Below, piece after piece: positions 35,879 to 44,379 of a stretch of 64,000 bases of DNA (its first letter is position 1; each line of letters begins with the position of its first letter). The translations under genes were made by a program, and so were the position numbers. A model generated the notes under the pieces. That model ran no database searches, was not told the DNA's origin, and worked only from the letters and a program-made list of their open reading frames with translations. Source of the DNA: an uncultured Actinomycetes bacterium (GTDB lineage: Bacteria > Actinomycetota > Actinomycetes > Nanopelagicales > Nanopelagicaceae); contig CAIQNN010000010.1 of assembly GCA_903873185.1 (NCBI GenBank), positions 1-64,000 on the forward strand. The letters are read 5' to 3'.

Positions 35879-37009
35879 CTAACGGTTGCTGAGCGGGATA
35901 AATTCAAGATCTTCTGGGCCAGTGTAAGTAGCGCTCGGGCGAATAATTTTGTTATCAATTCGTTGTTCAATTACATGAGCTGACCACCCAGTTGTTCGAG
36001 CAATAACAAATAGTGGGGTGAAGAAAGAGGTTGGGATTTGCATGGCGTGGTAGGCAACGGCTGAAAACCAATCGAGATTTGGAAACATCCCCTTAATTTC
36101 CCACAACGTTTTTTCCAGTCGCTCTGCAATGTTATAAAGCATTGGTTGGTCAATGCTTAAATCATGAGCAACTTTCGTGATGAGCTCACTTCGTGGATCG
36201 CTGATTGTGTAAACCGGATGACCGAAACCGATTATTACTTCCTTGTTTGCCACCCGATTGCGAATATCAAGATCAGCGGTATCTGGATCGGAATAACGCT
36301 GTAGCACCTCAAGGGCTACTTCGTTGGCGCCACCATGCTTTGGACCGCGTAACGCACCAATGCCGCCAACTAGCGATGAATAAATATCACTCCCGGTTCC
36401 AGCAATAACTCGTGCGGTAAAGGTCGAAGCGTTGAATTCGTGTTCAGAGTAAAGAATTAAAGAAATATCCATTGCACGTTCCCACTCGGGCGGCGTGACC
36501 CTCCCATGTAAGAGAAAGAGGAAGTGCCTGGCGGTTGAAGTGGAGTCAGAGAATTCACTAATCTGAATTCCATTAAATGCAAAGTGATACCAGTACAACA
36601 AAATTCCAGGCTGAATAGCAATCAATCGATCTGCGATTTGGCGGGTACCTTCAGAGGGATGGCTCAGATTTTCCGGTTCAAGCGTCCCTAGCATCGACAC
36701 ACCAGTGCGTAAAACATCCATTGGATGGGTATCTCTAGGAAGCTGCTCCAGTACTCGCTTTAGAGCTTCAGGTATAGATCGAAGGCCCACAAGTTTTACT
36801 TTGTAATCTGCTAACTCGGAAATATTTGGTAAGTGACCATATATAAGTAGGAATGCCACCTCTTCAAATACGCAGTAGTTAGCCAGATCGGCAATGTCAT
36901 AACCGCGATAATGTAGGTCGTTTCCACTTCGCCCGACGGAGCATAGTGAGGTTGTTCCTGCAGGCACTCCTGAAAGTGCAACCGACTTCTTGGCTTTAAA
37001 CTCGGTCAA
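35879..37009 (-). CDS. prpC: 2-methylcitrate synthase (citrate synthase family)
   Basis: A 376-residue citrate-synthase-fold protein. Catalytic histidines are in GPKHGGANE and GFGHPVY, and the aspartate-containing C-terminal helix region [11 protein letters not shown] is present, as is the CoA-binding [10 protein letters not shown] end. Position between prpB and prpD identifies it as the methylcitrate synthase that joins propionyl-CoA and oxaloacetate. The start is TTG 37009 preceded by GAGGAG; it overlaps the prpB stop (TTGA). Confidence 0.93.
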   Translation of the reverse strand: MTEFKAKKSVALSGVPAGTTSLCSVGRSGNDLHYRGYDIADLANYCVFEEVAFLLIYGHLPNISELADYKVKLVGLRSIPEALKRVLEQLPRDTHPMDVLRTGVSMLGTLEPENLSHPSEGTRQIADRLIAIQPGILLYWYHFAFNGIQISEFSDSTSTARHFLFLLHGRVTPPEWERAMDISLILYSEHEFNASTFTARVIAGTGSDIYSSLVGGIGALRGPKHGGANEVALEVLQRYSDPDTADLDIRNRVANKEVIIGFGHPVYTISDPRSELITKVAHDLSIDQPMLYNIAERLEKTLWEIKGMFPNLDWFSAVAYHAMQIPTSFFTPLFVIARTTGWSAHVIEQRIDNKIIRPSATYTGPEDLEFIPLSNR

Positions 37010-37872
37010 TTCTTCTCCTCGTGAAACTTATCGAGAGCGCTTTCATATGAGTAGTAGTCGATTCGTTCGTAAAGCTCTTCTCGAGTTTGCATTGTGTTAA
37101 TAACACTTGCTTGGGTGCCAGACTTTCGAATAGTTTCGTAGACAAGTTCAGCGGCCTTGTTCATAGCTCGGAAAGCGCTAAGTGGGTACAAGACGATACC
37201 AACTCCAACTGTCCGCAACTGATCGACAGTAAAAAGCGGCGTCTTTCCGAATTCTGTGATGTTCGCCAAAATTGGAACGGATAGTTGGGAGGAAAACTTT
37301 TGGTAAGTGCCGAGGTCGGCGATAGCCTCCGGAAAAATCATATCCGCGCCAGCCGCTACATAAGCTTGAGCTCGCTCCAAGGCGGCGTCAATCCCCTCGT
37401 TGGCCAACGCATCTGTTCGAGCCATAATCGTGAAGTCCTCGTCCGTGCGCGCATCAACTGCTGCTTTAATACGGTCGCACATTTCCGCCATAGAAACTAG
37501 CTCTTTGTTAGGGCGGTGACCACAGCGTTTTGCGCCAACTTGATCTTCGATGTGTAGCGCCGATGCTCCAGCTTTTATAAGTTCTTTGACAGTCCGAGCA
37601 ATATTGAAGGCAGAAGGCCCAAAACCGGTATCGGCATCAACTAACAATGGCAGATCGCAAATATTGGTAATCCTTCGGACATCAGTAAGCACATCATCAA
37701 GAGTTGTAATTCCCAAATCTGGAATTCCAAGCGAGCCAGCTGCGACGCCGCCGCCAGAAAGGTAGATAGCTTTATAGCCAGCACGTTTTGCTAAGAGCGC
37801 ATGATTGGCATTAATGGCGCCAACTACCTGAAGTGGTTGCTCCTGTTGGACTGCTTCGCGGAAGGTTGTCAT
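37006..37872 (-). CDS. prpB: 2-methylisocitrate lyase
   Basis: A 288-residue member of the isocitrate lyase/PEP mutase family. The catalytic signature KRCGH lies in [11 protein letters not shown], preceded by DADTGFG (metal-binding aspartates) and followed by MARTDA. It splits 2-methylisocitrate into pyruvate and succinate. I chose ATG 37872, which overlaps the stop of the dehydrogenase gene (ATGA); ATG 37884 in the same frame is possible. It is cotranscribed with prpC and prpD. Confidence 0.94.
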   Translation of the reverse strand: MTTFREAVQQEQPLQVVGAINANHALLAKRAGYKAIYLSGGGVAAGSLGIPDLGITTLDDVLTDVRRITNICDLPLLVDADTGFGPSAFNIARTVKELIKAGASALHIEDQVGAKRCGHRPNKELVSMAEMCDRIKAAVDARTDEDFTIMARTDALANEGIDAALERAQAYVAAGADMIFPEAIADLGTYQKFSSQLSVPILANITEFGKTPLFTVDQLRTVGVGIVLYPLSAFRAMNKAAELVYETIRKSGTQASVINTMQTREELYERIDYYSYESALDKFHEEKN

Positions 37873-38672
37873 TGAGAAGTCCATCCACCATCTACTGGAA
37901 TTGCGGCTCCGGTGATGTTGTGTGCCGATTTAGAACAGAGAAAAAGCGCTACTTGGCCGATGTCATCTGGAGTGGACATGCGGCGTGAGGGTTGTTTCTC
38001 TGAAAGTAAGTCAGCAATTCCGGCAGCGCGATCACCATTGAACTTAGCCACGCGATCTTGAATTTGCGGCTCAATGAGAGCGGTTTCGACCCAGCCTGGG
38101 CAGATCGCGTTAACCGTAACTCCACCTGATTCGCGAGTGCCAGCATCTGCATATTCCAAAGCAGTGACTCGCGTAATTCCGATAATTCCATGTTTGGCCG
38201 CGACATATGGCGCCTTTGCGACCGAAGCCACCAGGCCATGAACTGAAGCAGTGTTGATGACTCGGCCATAACCGCGTTCGGCCATTTGCGGCAAGAGCAG
38301 TCTCATAGTGTCGAAGACCGAAGAAAGATTAATCGCAATAATGTCGTCCCATTTCCCGCGCGGCATTTCAACGGTAGGCGCCGTAAATTGAATACCTGCG
38401 TTGTTGCATAAAATATCAACCGGGCCGCCAAGTAAAATATTTTTAATTAACTCTTCAGTTGCTGCGCTATCACGCAGATCTGAAACAAAAGTTTCAACTC
38501 TTCTGGCACCTGCGCTTTTGGCCGCCGCTACTGCGGAATCAATTGTTGCCTGGTCTGCCAAGCCATGAAGAACCAAGTCAACACCTTCTCGTGCTAGCGC
38601 TATGGCAATTCCAAGGCCAATCCCTTGGAAGGAACCTGTGACAAAGGCTCTCCGACCTTGAAGTTCTCCCAT
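37869..38672 (-). CDS. bdhA: 3-hydroxybutyrate dehydrogenase (short-chain dehydrogenase)
   Basis: A 267-residue SDR enzyme: coenzyme motif [16 protein letters not shown] near 90, and the serine-tyrosine-lysine triad in [10 protein letters not shown] and PYVAAKHG, which matches D-3-hydroxybutyrate dehydrogenases closely. The C-terminus [15 protein letters not shown] is typical. It oxidises (R)-3-hydroxybutyrate to acetoacetate with NAD. ATG 38672 has GGAG five nt before it and begins 2 nt after the hydrolase stop. Acetoacetyl-CoA synthetase, the next step, is encoded on the other arm of this locus. Confidence 0.9.
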   Translation of the reverse strand: MGELQGRRAFVTGSFQGIGLGIAIALAREGVDLVLHGLADQATIDSAVAAAKSAGARRVETFVSDLRDSAATEELIKNILLGGPVDILCNNAGIQFTAPTVEMPRGKWDDIIAINLSSVFDTMRLLLPQMAERGYGRVINTASVHGLVASVAKAPYVAAKHGIIGITRVTALEYADAGTRESGGVTVNAICPGWVETALIEPQIQDRVAKFNGDRAAGIADLLSEKQPSRRMSTPDDIGQVALFLCSKSAHNITGAAIPVDGGWTSQ

Positions 38673-38674
38673 GC

Positions 38675-39574
38675 TTACTCCGGCTCTCCGTAGATTAATT
38701 GAGCGCATTTTTCGGCGCCAGTTGCCTCCAACAAAATGTCATAGTGGTTGGTGTCAGGAACTATTACTAATTTGAGTTTCGGAAAGGTGGGCAGTACATG
38801 TTCTAGAACTTGAATCGGATAGAGGCCGCCCTCTTCATTCTGCAGCCCTCGTTCCGCTTTTACAAAGAGGACCTCATTGCGTAGACCTTTTAGACTGTCA
38901 CTTATCAAAGTGTCACCGAACATATTTTGGTTATCACCGATAACCGCCTCGACATTGGTGGCGGCATGGAGTTCTGGCGCCTGTCCGCGAAGGTCATAAT
39001 CCACATACTCATCCATTGCCGGGCTCCAGCCTTTGTTAAAAGCTGCTTGAGATTTCCAATACTCGCGGTACTCCTCTTTCGAACTGAACTTCATCGCCAA
39101 TCTTGCCAAGGCGGGTCCTAACACCAACGGCAGAATCTGTTCGATCGTCATCCCTGGAGGCAACGGTAAGGGGATTCCTCCATCTATCAGCACCGTTCTA
39201 GAAACTCGATCTGGGTAAAGCCCCACTAAAACAGCGGCAACAAAAGCACCCATTGAATGGCCAATGACTTCAATTGAATCTAAGCCCAAATAATCAATTG
39301 CCGCGATCAGGTCTTTAGCATGGGAGCGCATCCCGAATGGGCCTGGGAGTTGATTGGAATCGCCCCGACCACGCAAATCAACGGCATAGGGCAAATATCC
39401 GCGAACTATCAATGACTTGGCAAAGAGTTGAAATGCCCGATTGGAAGAAGTCACACCGTGCACCAGAAGAACCGGAGTGCCAGCACTCTCGGATCCGTAT
39501 CGAAATAGTGCGAGATCGCCACCATCTACTTTGACCAGGAATCTTGCAGTTGGTATGAAAGCTGCCGAATTCAT
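38675..39574 (-). CDS. Alpha/beta hydrolase, possible hydroxyacid ester hydrolase
   Basis: A 299-residue alpha/beta hydrolase without signal peptide. The oxyanion strand is LVHGVTSS, the nucleophile serine lies in VIGHSMGAFVA, and the catalytic histidine is probably in VPDTNHYDI. It is the first gene of the leftward operon with 3-hydroxybutyrate dehydrogenase and the methylcitrate genes. Such enzymes cleave esters or lactones. Here an intracellular esterase releasing 3-hydroxyacids from dimers or other esters is a reasonable inference, but sequence alone does not define the substrate. Confidence 0.8.
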   Translation of the reverse strand: MNSAAFIPTARFLVKVDGGDLALFRYGSESAGTPVLLVHGVTSSNRAFQLFAKSLIVRGYLPYAVDLRGRGDSNQLPGPFGMRSHAKDLIAAIDYLGLDSIEVIGHSMGAFVAAVLVGLYPDRVSRTVLIDGGIPLPLPPGMTIEQILPLVLGPALARLAMKFSSKEEYREYWKSQAAFNKGWSPAMDEYVDYDLRGQAPELHAATNVEAVIGDNQNMFGDTLISDSLKGLRNEVLFVKAERGLQNEEGGLYPIQVLEHVLPTFPKLKLVIVPDTNHYDILLEATGAEKCAQLIYGEPE

Positions 39575-39617
39575 AAATAGAGAATAGCCGTTTCATCAAT
39601 TTTTCGTAAGAAAAGTG

Positions 39618-39640
39618 TTGTGAAATTGTAACAATCACAA
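39618..39640. promoter_or_regulatory. Dyad-symmetric operator candidate in the divergent gap
   Basis: TTGTGA and TCACAA flank an inner perfect dyad ATTGT-A-ACAAT, the two centres differing by about one base. It lies 44 nt upstream of the hydrolase start and about 95 nt upstream of the ABC binding-protein start, a position from which one regulator could control both operons. Confidence 0.5.
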
Positions 39641-39684
39641 TCGTACGGGAGGAAAACTCGCGACTAGACTTTAAAACAACTATT

Positions 39685-39725
39685 AAGCCAATTGGCATCC
39701 GATTGGCTTTCCTAACCCTCTAGGA
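39685..39725 (+). promoter_or_regulatory. Leader stem-loop with possible ribosome-site masking
   Basis: AAGCCAAT (39685-39692) pairs with ATTGGCTT (39702-39709), 8 bp with a 9-nt loop. The overlapping GCCAATTGGC (39687-39696) is itself a perfect palindrome, so two folds compete. Just after, TCCT (39710-39713) can pair with AGGA of the ribosome site (39722-39725). This may be a leader control element or a protein operator. Confidence 0.4.
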
Positions 39726-39734
39726 GATAACTAA

Positions 39735-40907
39735 ATGGGAATCCGTTCAAAATTAACCCGCGTTGGAATAGCTGCGCTATCTGTCGCGCTAGTCGCGCCG
39801 ACTGCCCTCACAGCACCTGCCGGTGCCGCAGCAGATATTAAAATCGGCGTAATTACTGCAACATCAGGCGGTTTGAAGTCATACGGTGATGCTTATAACG
39901 CAGCACTCGACTGGGGTTTGAAGTATTACACCAATGGAAAAATGTCCATTAACGGTGCAAAGCTTGTAGTAACCAAGAAAGATGATGGTGGCGATCCTGC
40001 TGCTGCAACCGCTGCCTTTAAAGATATGGTCGGAAACGGAACTAAAATAATTGTCGGTACCGCTTCATCAGCTGTCGCGTTGACGTTAGCGCCACTGGCA
40101 GCACAAAATAAAGTCCTTTACATCTCCGGACCTGCGAAGAACGATTTGGTTGTTAGCGCCGCTAATAAGTATGTATTCCGTTCCGGAAATAACTCCACCC
40201 AAGATTTGGCTCCACTTGCAGGTATCAGCCCAATTAAGGGAAAGAAAGTCGTCCTCTTTGTTGAAGATAATGCTTTTGGTGCTGGAAATATCGCAGCTGC
40301 AAGAGCGCTGCTTGGTCCAAAGGGTGCGGTATTTGACGAAATAAAAGTTGCAACAACTGCAACAGATTTCACCCCTTATGCCAAGAAAGCGGCTGACTCA
40401 GCTGGCGCTTACATCTTTATCGCTTGGTCAAATGCCTTAACCGCTGGTGGAATGTTCACCGCGCTAAAGCAACAAGGTGCATTTGCCAAGAGCCGTCCAA
40501 TCACTGGTCTTGCTGGCGTATCTTCTTATGACATCTATGGAACCATCTTTGATGGTACCAACGCGGTCTTGACCAACAGTTACTTCCCTGCTGTCTTTAC
40601 CAGCGCTGCTGCATCATCGCTTAACGCCGAATATGCCGCGACCAAGCAATCCCAGGACCTCTTCACCCCAACAGGTGCTGATGCCGCCCGCATGATTGTT
40701 CGCGCTCTAACTGGCAACACTGATGTAAATATCGATACCGCGATTAGCAACCTCGAGGGTTACTCTTGGTTGGGCGTCAAGGGTCGCATGACCATAAATC
40801 CAGCCAATCACCAATTGATCCAACCAATGTTCTTGGTATCTTTAAATAAGAACGGATCACATTATGTTCCAAAGCTCGTCCGTACCCTCTACAACGTTGG
40901 GCAATAA
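39735..40907 (+). CDS. ABC transporter substrate-binding protein (Liv-type, Peripla_BP_6)
   Basis: A 390-residue exported protein with signal peptide (MGIRSKLTR, hydrophobic core, ending near AGAAA at residue 33) and a type-1 two-lobed binding fold: IKIGVITATSGG, DDGGDPAAA, VGTASSAVALTLAPLA. It captures the substrate for the LivHMGF-type importer encoded downstream. AGGAG precedes the ATG by 9 nt. A strong stem-loop follows its stop. Family ligands include branched-chain amino acids, amides, urea and aromatic or short hydroxy acids; the neighbouring genes suggest a hydroxyalkanoate or acetoacetate. Confidence 0.88.
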   Translation: MGIRSKLTRVGIAALSVALVAPTALTAPAGAAADIKIGVITATSGGLKSYGDAYNAALDWGLKYYTNGKMSINGAKLVVTKKDDGGDPAAATAAFKDMVGNGTKIIVGTASSAVALTLAPLAAQNKVLYISGPAKNDLVVSAANKYVFRSGNNSTQDLAPLAGISPIKGKKVVLFVEDNAFGAGNIAAARALLGPKGAVFDEIKVATTATDFTPYAKKAADSAGAYIFIAWSNALTAGGMFTALKQQGAFAKSRPITGLAGVSSYDIYGTIFDGTNAVLTNSYFPAVFTSAAASSLNAEYAATKQSQDLFTPTGADAARMIVRALTGNTDVNIDTAISNLEGYSWLGVKGRMTINPANHQLIQPMFLVSLNKNGSHYVPKLVRTLYNVGQ

Positions 40908-40934
40908 GCAATAAAGTTAAGTTAATGAGTACGG

Positions 40935-40965
40935 GAAGCCTGACGCTAATTTGGTGTCAGGCTTC
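40935..40965 (+). terminator. Stem-loop between the binding-protein gene and the transporter genes
   Basis: GAAGCCTGAC and GTCAGGCTTC form a perfect 10-bp stem with an 11-nt loop, followed by TCTCGTTAATG. Position, 28 nt after the stop of the binding protein and before the ATPase gene, is typical of partial terminators or 3-prime stabilisers that raise binding-protein output over the membrane parts. Confidence 0.65.
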
Positions 40966-41022
40966 TCTCGTTAATGCCAAAATGGTAATTTTGCTAAGTA
41001 ACAAATCGCAATGAGGTGATGA

Positions 41023-41775
41023 GTGGAAACGGCATTAAGTGTTAACGACTTGAGCCTGACGATCGGCGGCGCCAAAATCCTTGACGGCATCACTCTTGCT
41101 GTTGCAAAAAATGAAACCTTGGGAATCATCGGCCCAAATGGCGCTGGTAAAACTTCGCTCTTCAATCTTTTATCGGGTTTGCGTTCTCCTACTCGTGGAG
41201 AAATATTTCTAGGTGAAACCAATATCACCTTTAAGGCCCCTTATGAGCGCGCAAAATTGGGGCTGGCCCGAACTTTTCAAACCTCTAGTATTTTTCCAAA
41301 TCTCACTTGTTTAGAGAATGTGCGAATCGCGGCGCAGGCGGCGAACAATAAATCATTAAATATTATTAAGAACGCTTATAAATTTCCTGATGTAGTTTTA
41401 AAGGCCCAAGAAGGGCTAGACCAAGTCGGACTCGGCTCTAGGTCGCTACAAATTGCCGGCTCATTGTCACATGGTGATAAAAGACGCCTGGAGATTGCGA
41501 TTGTTCTAGTTTCTAATTCTGAAGTGGTGTTGCTAGATGAACCAATGGCCGGCATGAGCGTTGAAAATGTCCCAGAACTTGTTGAAATCATTCGCTCGTT
41601 AAAAACCGTTCACAACAAGACGGTCCTTATAGTCGAGCACCACATGGAAGTTATCTTGGGTTTGGCTGACCGCTTGGCGGTTCTAAATTATGGCGAACTA
41701 CTCGTTTGTGACACTCCGGCTAATGTAATTGCTAACCCGATTGTTCAAAGCGCTTACATTGGGGAGGCGTTATGA
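41023..41775 (+). CDS. livG: ABC transporter ATP-binding protein (LivG-like)
   Basis: A 250-residue ATPase with Walker A GPNGAGKTS, the LivG-type insert ARTFQTSSIFPNLT, a signature region reading GSLSHGDKRRLEIA (glycine-glycine replaced by HGD, usual for LivG), Walker B VVLLDEPMAGM and the H-loop in IVEHHMEV. The start is GTG 41023 with AGGTGAT before it. It ends with an ATGA overlap of livF. It would pair with LivF to power the importer. Confidence 0.9.
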   Translation: METALSVNDLSLTIGGAKILDGITLAVAKNETLGIIGPNGAGKTSLFNLLSGLRSPTRGEIFLGETNITFKAPYERAKLGLARTFQTSSIFPNLTCLENVRIAAQAANNKSLNIIKNAYKFPDVVLKAQEGLDQVGLGSRSLQIAGSLSHGDKRRLEIAIVLVSNSEVVLLDEPMAGMSVENVPELVEIIRSLKTVHNKTVLIVEHHMEVILGLADRLAVLNYGELLVCDTPANVIANPIVQSAYIGEAL

Positions 41776-42476
41776 ACGTGCTCTCCGTAAGAGACCTCAA
41801 TGTCAAAATCAATGAATCCCATATTTTACACGGGGTAACTTTTGAAGTTCCAACCCATTCTGTTACTGCGCTATTAGGAAGAAATGGTGTTGGTAAATCC
41901 ACAACCTTAAAAGCCATTATGGGCTTGTATCCCTCTTCTGGATTAATCGAACTCAATGGCCAATCCATTGCCGGCAAACTAACCTACAAGATTGCCCAGG
42001 ATGGAATCGCATATGTACCGGAAGATCGCGAAATCTTCGCCTCTCTCACAGTTAAAGAGAATCTTTCGTTAGCGACCAGAGATGAAAATGATCTCGAGCG
42101 CCAGGAACTGGTTCATGCCCTCTTTCCGGAACTGACAACGCGGGCAGCGCAGCGAGCAGGGACGCTCTCTGGAGGACAACAACAAATGGTCGCTATTGCT
42201 CGCGCCTTAGTCAATCAAAATGAAATAATCCTTATCGACGAACCTACAAAAGGTTTGGCGCCGAAACTGGTTACTGAAGTAGCTGATGCACTAGGACGAG
42301 TCGCTGGCGCGACCACAATGTTGTTGGTCGAACAAAATCTGCCATTGGTAAAACGAATTGCCCAGCATGTGATCGTTATGGATCAAGGTCGTGTTGTTTT
42401 CCAAGGTGGACCAGAAAATCTGCACGATCCAGAATGGGTACACGCCATGCTCGGCGTTAGTGGGGGTCACAAATAA
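41772..42476 (+). CDS. livF: ABC transporter ATP-binding protein (LivF-like)
   Basis: A 234-residue ATPase with Walker A GRNGVGKST, Q-loop region IAYVPEDREIFASLTVKENL (the EDR form is usual for LivF), signature LSGGQQQMVAIARAL, Walker B IILIDEPTKGL and VEQNL. It starts inside the end of livG and its stop overlaps livH (TAATG), indicating translation coupling through the whole transporter. Confidence 0.9.
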   Translation: MNVLSVRDLNVKINESHILHGVTFEVPTHSVTALLGRNGVGKSTTLKAIMGLYPSSGLIELNGQSIAGKLTYKIAQDGIAYVPEDREIFASLTVKENLSLATRDENDLERQELVHALFPELTTRAAQRAGTLSGGQQQMVAIARALVNQNEIILIDEPTKGLAPKLVTEVADALGRVAGATTMLLVEQNLPLVKRIAQHVIVMDQGRVVFQGGPENLHDPEWVHAMLGVSGGHK

Positions 42477-43357
42477 TGGATACCTTCCTGCTGATTGGGA
42501 TTACCGGCATTGGATTAGGTGCCCTTTATTTCCTTGTTGCCGCTGGTCTCTCATTAATTTACGGATTGATGGGAGTCCTTAATTTCGCTCATGGCTCTTT
42601 CCTGACTGTCGGTGCATTTGTTGGACTCTGGTTCTCTAGCCAGGTTATGCATGTTAGTAACACTTGGACTTTTATCGGTGCCATGGTTTTAGGAGGATTG
42701 GCGGCGGGTCTTTTTGCGCTCTTGGTAGAACGGATTGTTATTTCCCGTTTGTATGAACGCCATATCGATCAAGCTTTAGTTACCGTCGGAATTGCTCTCG
42801 TAGTTGGTGCAGTTCTTGCTGGATGGTTCGGTAGCGATCTACGATTATTACCTACACCTTCCTGGTTTATTAATACCGTCAGCATCGGTTCGGCTCACAT
42901 ACCAGTTGATCGCTTCCTTTATATTGGCGTCGCGCTCATATTGCTACTTGCAAACACTATTCTCTTGCGCTTTTCTCGAATTGGTTTGGTTATCAGGGCT
43001 GGCGTTGAGAACCGACAGATGGTTGCTGCCTTAGGAATTAATGTCCGTCTTGCTTTTAGTACCGTTTTCTTCATTGGTGGGTTTGCGGCTGGAGTTGGTG
43101 GCGTTCTGGTCTCGGCCTACTCAAATGGCGTTTCGCCTCTGATCGCTGGTTCGTACCTTATTTATGGTTTTATTGTTGTTGTTATAGGTGGGATGGGGTC
43201 AGTGCCTGGCAGCTTCCTAGCGGCCATGATCATTGGAATCATCAAACAATATGCCAACTACTACAGCCCAGGCTTAGGCGACTTTGTGGTCGTTTTCTTG
43301 TTGGCTGGCGTCTTGCTCCTTAGACCTCAAGGTCTGCTAGGTAAGGTGAAGGCATAA
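42476..43357 (+). CDS. livH: Branched-chain-type ABC transporter permease (LivH-like)
   Basis: A 293-residue permease with about eight membrane helices. Typical marks are YGLMGVLNFAHGSFLTVGAF near the N-terminus, RAGVENRQMVAALGINV (coupling loop) near 180, and VIGGMGSVPGS near 240, ending with LLLRPQGLLGK. It forms one half of the membrane channel with LivM. Confidence 0.92.
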   Translation: MDTFLLIGITGIGLGALYFLVAAGLSLIYGLMGVLNFAHGSFLTVGAFVGLWFSSQVMHVSNTWTFIGAMVLGGLAAGLFALLVERIVISRLYERHIDQALVTVGIALVVGAVLAGWFGSDLRLLPTPSWFINTVSIGSAHIPVDRFLYIGVALILLLANTILLRFSRIGLVIRAGVENRQMVAALGINVRLAFSTVFFIGGFAAGVGGVLVSAYSNGVSPLIAGSYLIYGFIVVVIGGMGSVPGSFLAAMIIGIIKQYANYYSPGLGDFVVVFLLAGVLLLRPQGLLGKVKA

Positions 43358-44373
43358 TGTTGCGTTGGAAATACTCTCGCCCGCTACTGGCCATTTTTAT
43401 TCCTATGTTATTTGCCGCACCACTTCTAGGTAATAACCCTCTGAGTCATCCAGGTTTGCAACAAACCATGGCGGTTGCTTTTCTGTATGGTGCCTTGGCT
43501 TTGACCTATGACCTACTTTTTGGTTTTACTGGTTTGCTTTCCTTTGGGCATGCACTGTTCTTCGCTTCTGGCATGTATTTGGCTGTCCTCTTTATTAACC
43601 ATGATGTTTTGGTCTGGTGGTTGGCGGTCATTGCTGCGGTTGCGATCACAACAATTCTCGCAATATTGATTGGCAGCGCCTCGCTGCGTACTGGTGGAAT
43701 CACCTTTGCGATGGTTACCTTGGCCTTTGCCGAGGCAGGTCATGTCGTCATCAGTCGCAATTTTGGTGGTTTAACTAATGGCGAAAATGGAATTGCCTTA
43801 AACGCCGACAAAGTTCCAAGCATTTTCATCGGGGTTTTTAATACCAAGAACCTCTTCTGGATTTCGCTCGGTACTTTAGTAATTGTCTATTTCATTACTT
43901 GGTGGGTGACTGAAAGCTCTGCAGGGCGAGTCTTTGCTGCTCTTCGAGATAACGAAACTCGAATTGCTGTACTGGGTCTCAAGCCGGCCAGATTTAAGTT
44001 GCTCTCTTTTGTTATCGCAGCTTCGATGGCCAGTTTCATAGGGGTAGTTATGTTGATGGTTAGTGGCAGCGCAGCTCCACGCTTTGCCTCTTCCGATGTC
44101 ACTATCGCCTTGCTATTAATGGTTATCTTGGGTGGTGCAATTACTCGGTGGGGCGCTGTCATTGGCGGAATTATTTACTCCGTTGCATCCACCAGGTTGC
44201 AAGATATCAGCCAGTCAAGTGCGTTGCACTCCGTTCCAAAGATAATTAGTGGTCCACTCTCTGAGCCAACATTTATCTTGGGTCTGCTATTTATTTTTGT
44301 CGTAATGTTTGCTCCCGGAGGGCTCTCTGGTGCTTACTACCGACTCCGAATAAAAGTTATCTCGAAGAAGTAG
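43357..44373 (+). CDS. livM: Branched-chain-type ABC transporter permease (LivM-like)
   Basis: A 338-residue permease with about ten membrane helices. LivM marks include FGFTGLLSFGHALFFASGMY near 55, the coupling loop FAALRDNETRIAVLGLKP near 195, and a glycine-rich ILGGAITRWGAVIGG near 250. It is the partner of LivH. Its ATG overlaps the livH stop and it ends 6 nt before the acetoacetyl-CoA synthetase gene, so the enzyme is made together with the importer. Confidence 0.92.
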   Translation: MLRWKYSRPLLAIFIPMLFAAPLLGNNPLSHPGLQQTMAVAFLYGALALTYDLLFGFTGLLSFGHALFFASGMYLAVLFINHDVLVWWLAVIAAVAITTILAILIGSASLRTGGITFAMVTLAFAEAGHVVISRNFGGLTNGENGIALNADKVPSIFIGVFNTKNLFWISLGTLVIVYFITWWVTESSAGRVFAALRDNETRIAVLGLKPARFKLLSFVIAASMASFIGVVMLMVSGSAAPRFASSDVTIALLLMVILGGAITRWGAVIGGIIYSVASTRLQDISQSSALHSVPKIISGPLSEPTFILGLLFIFVVMFAPGGLSGAYYRLRIKVISKK

Positions 44374-44379
44374 CCCTTT

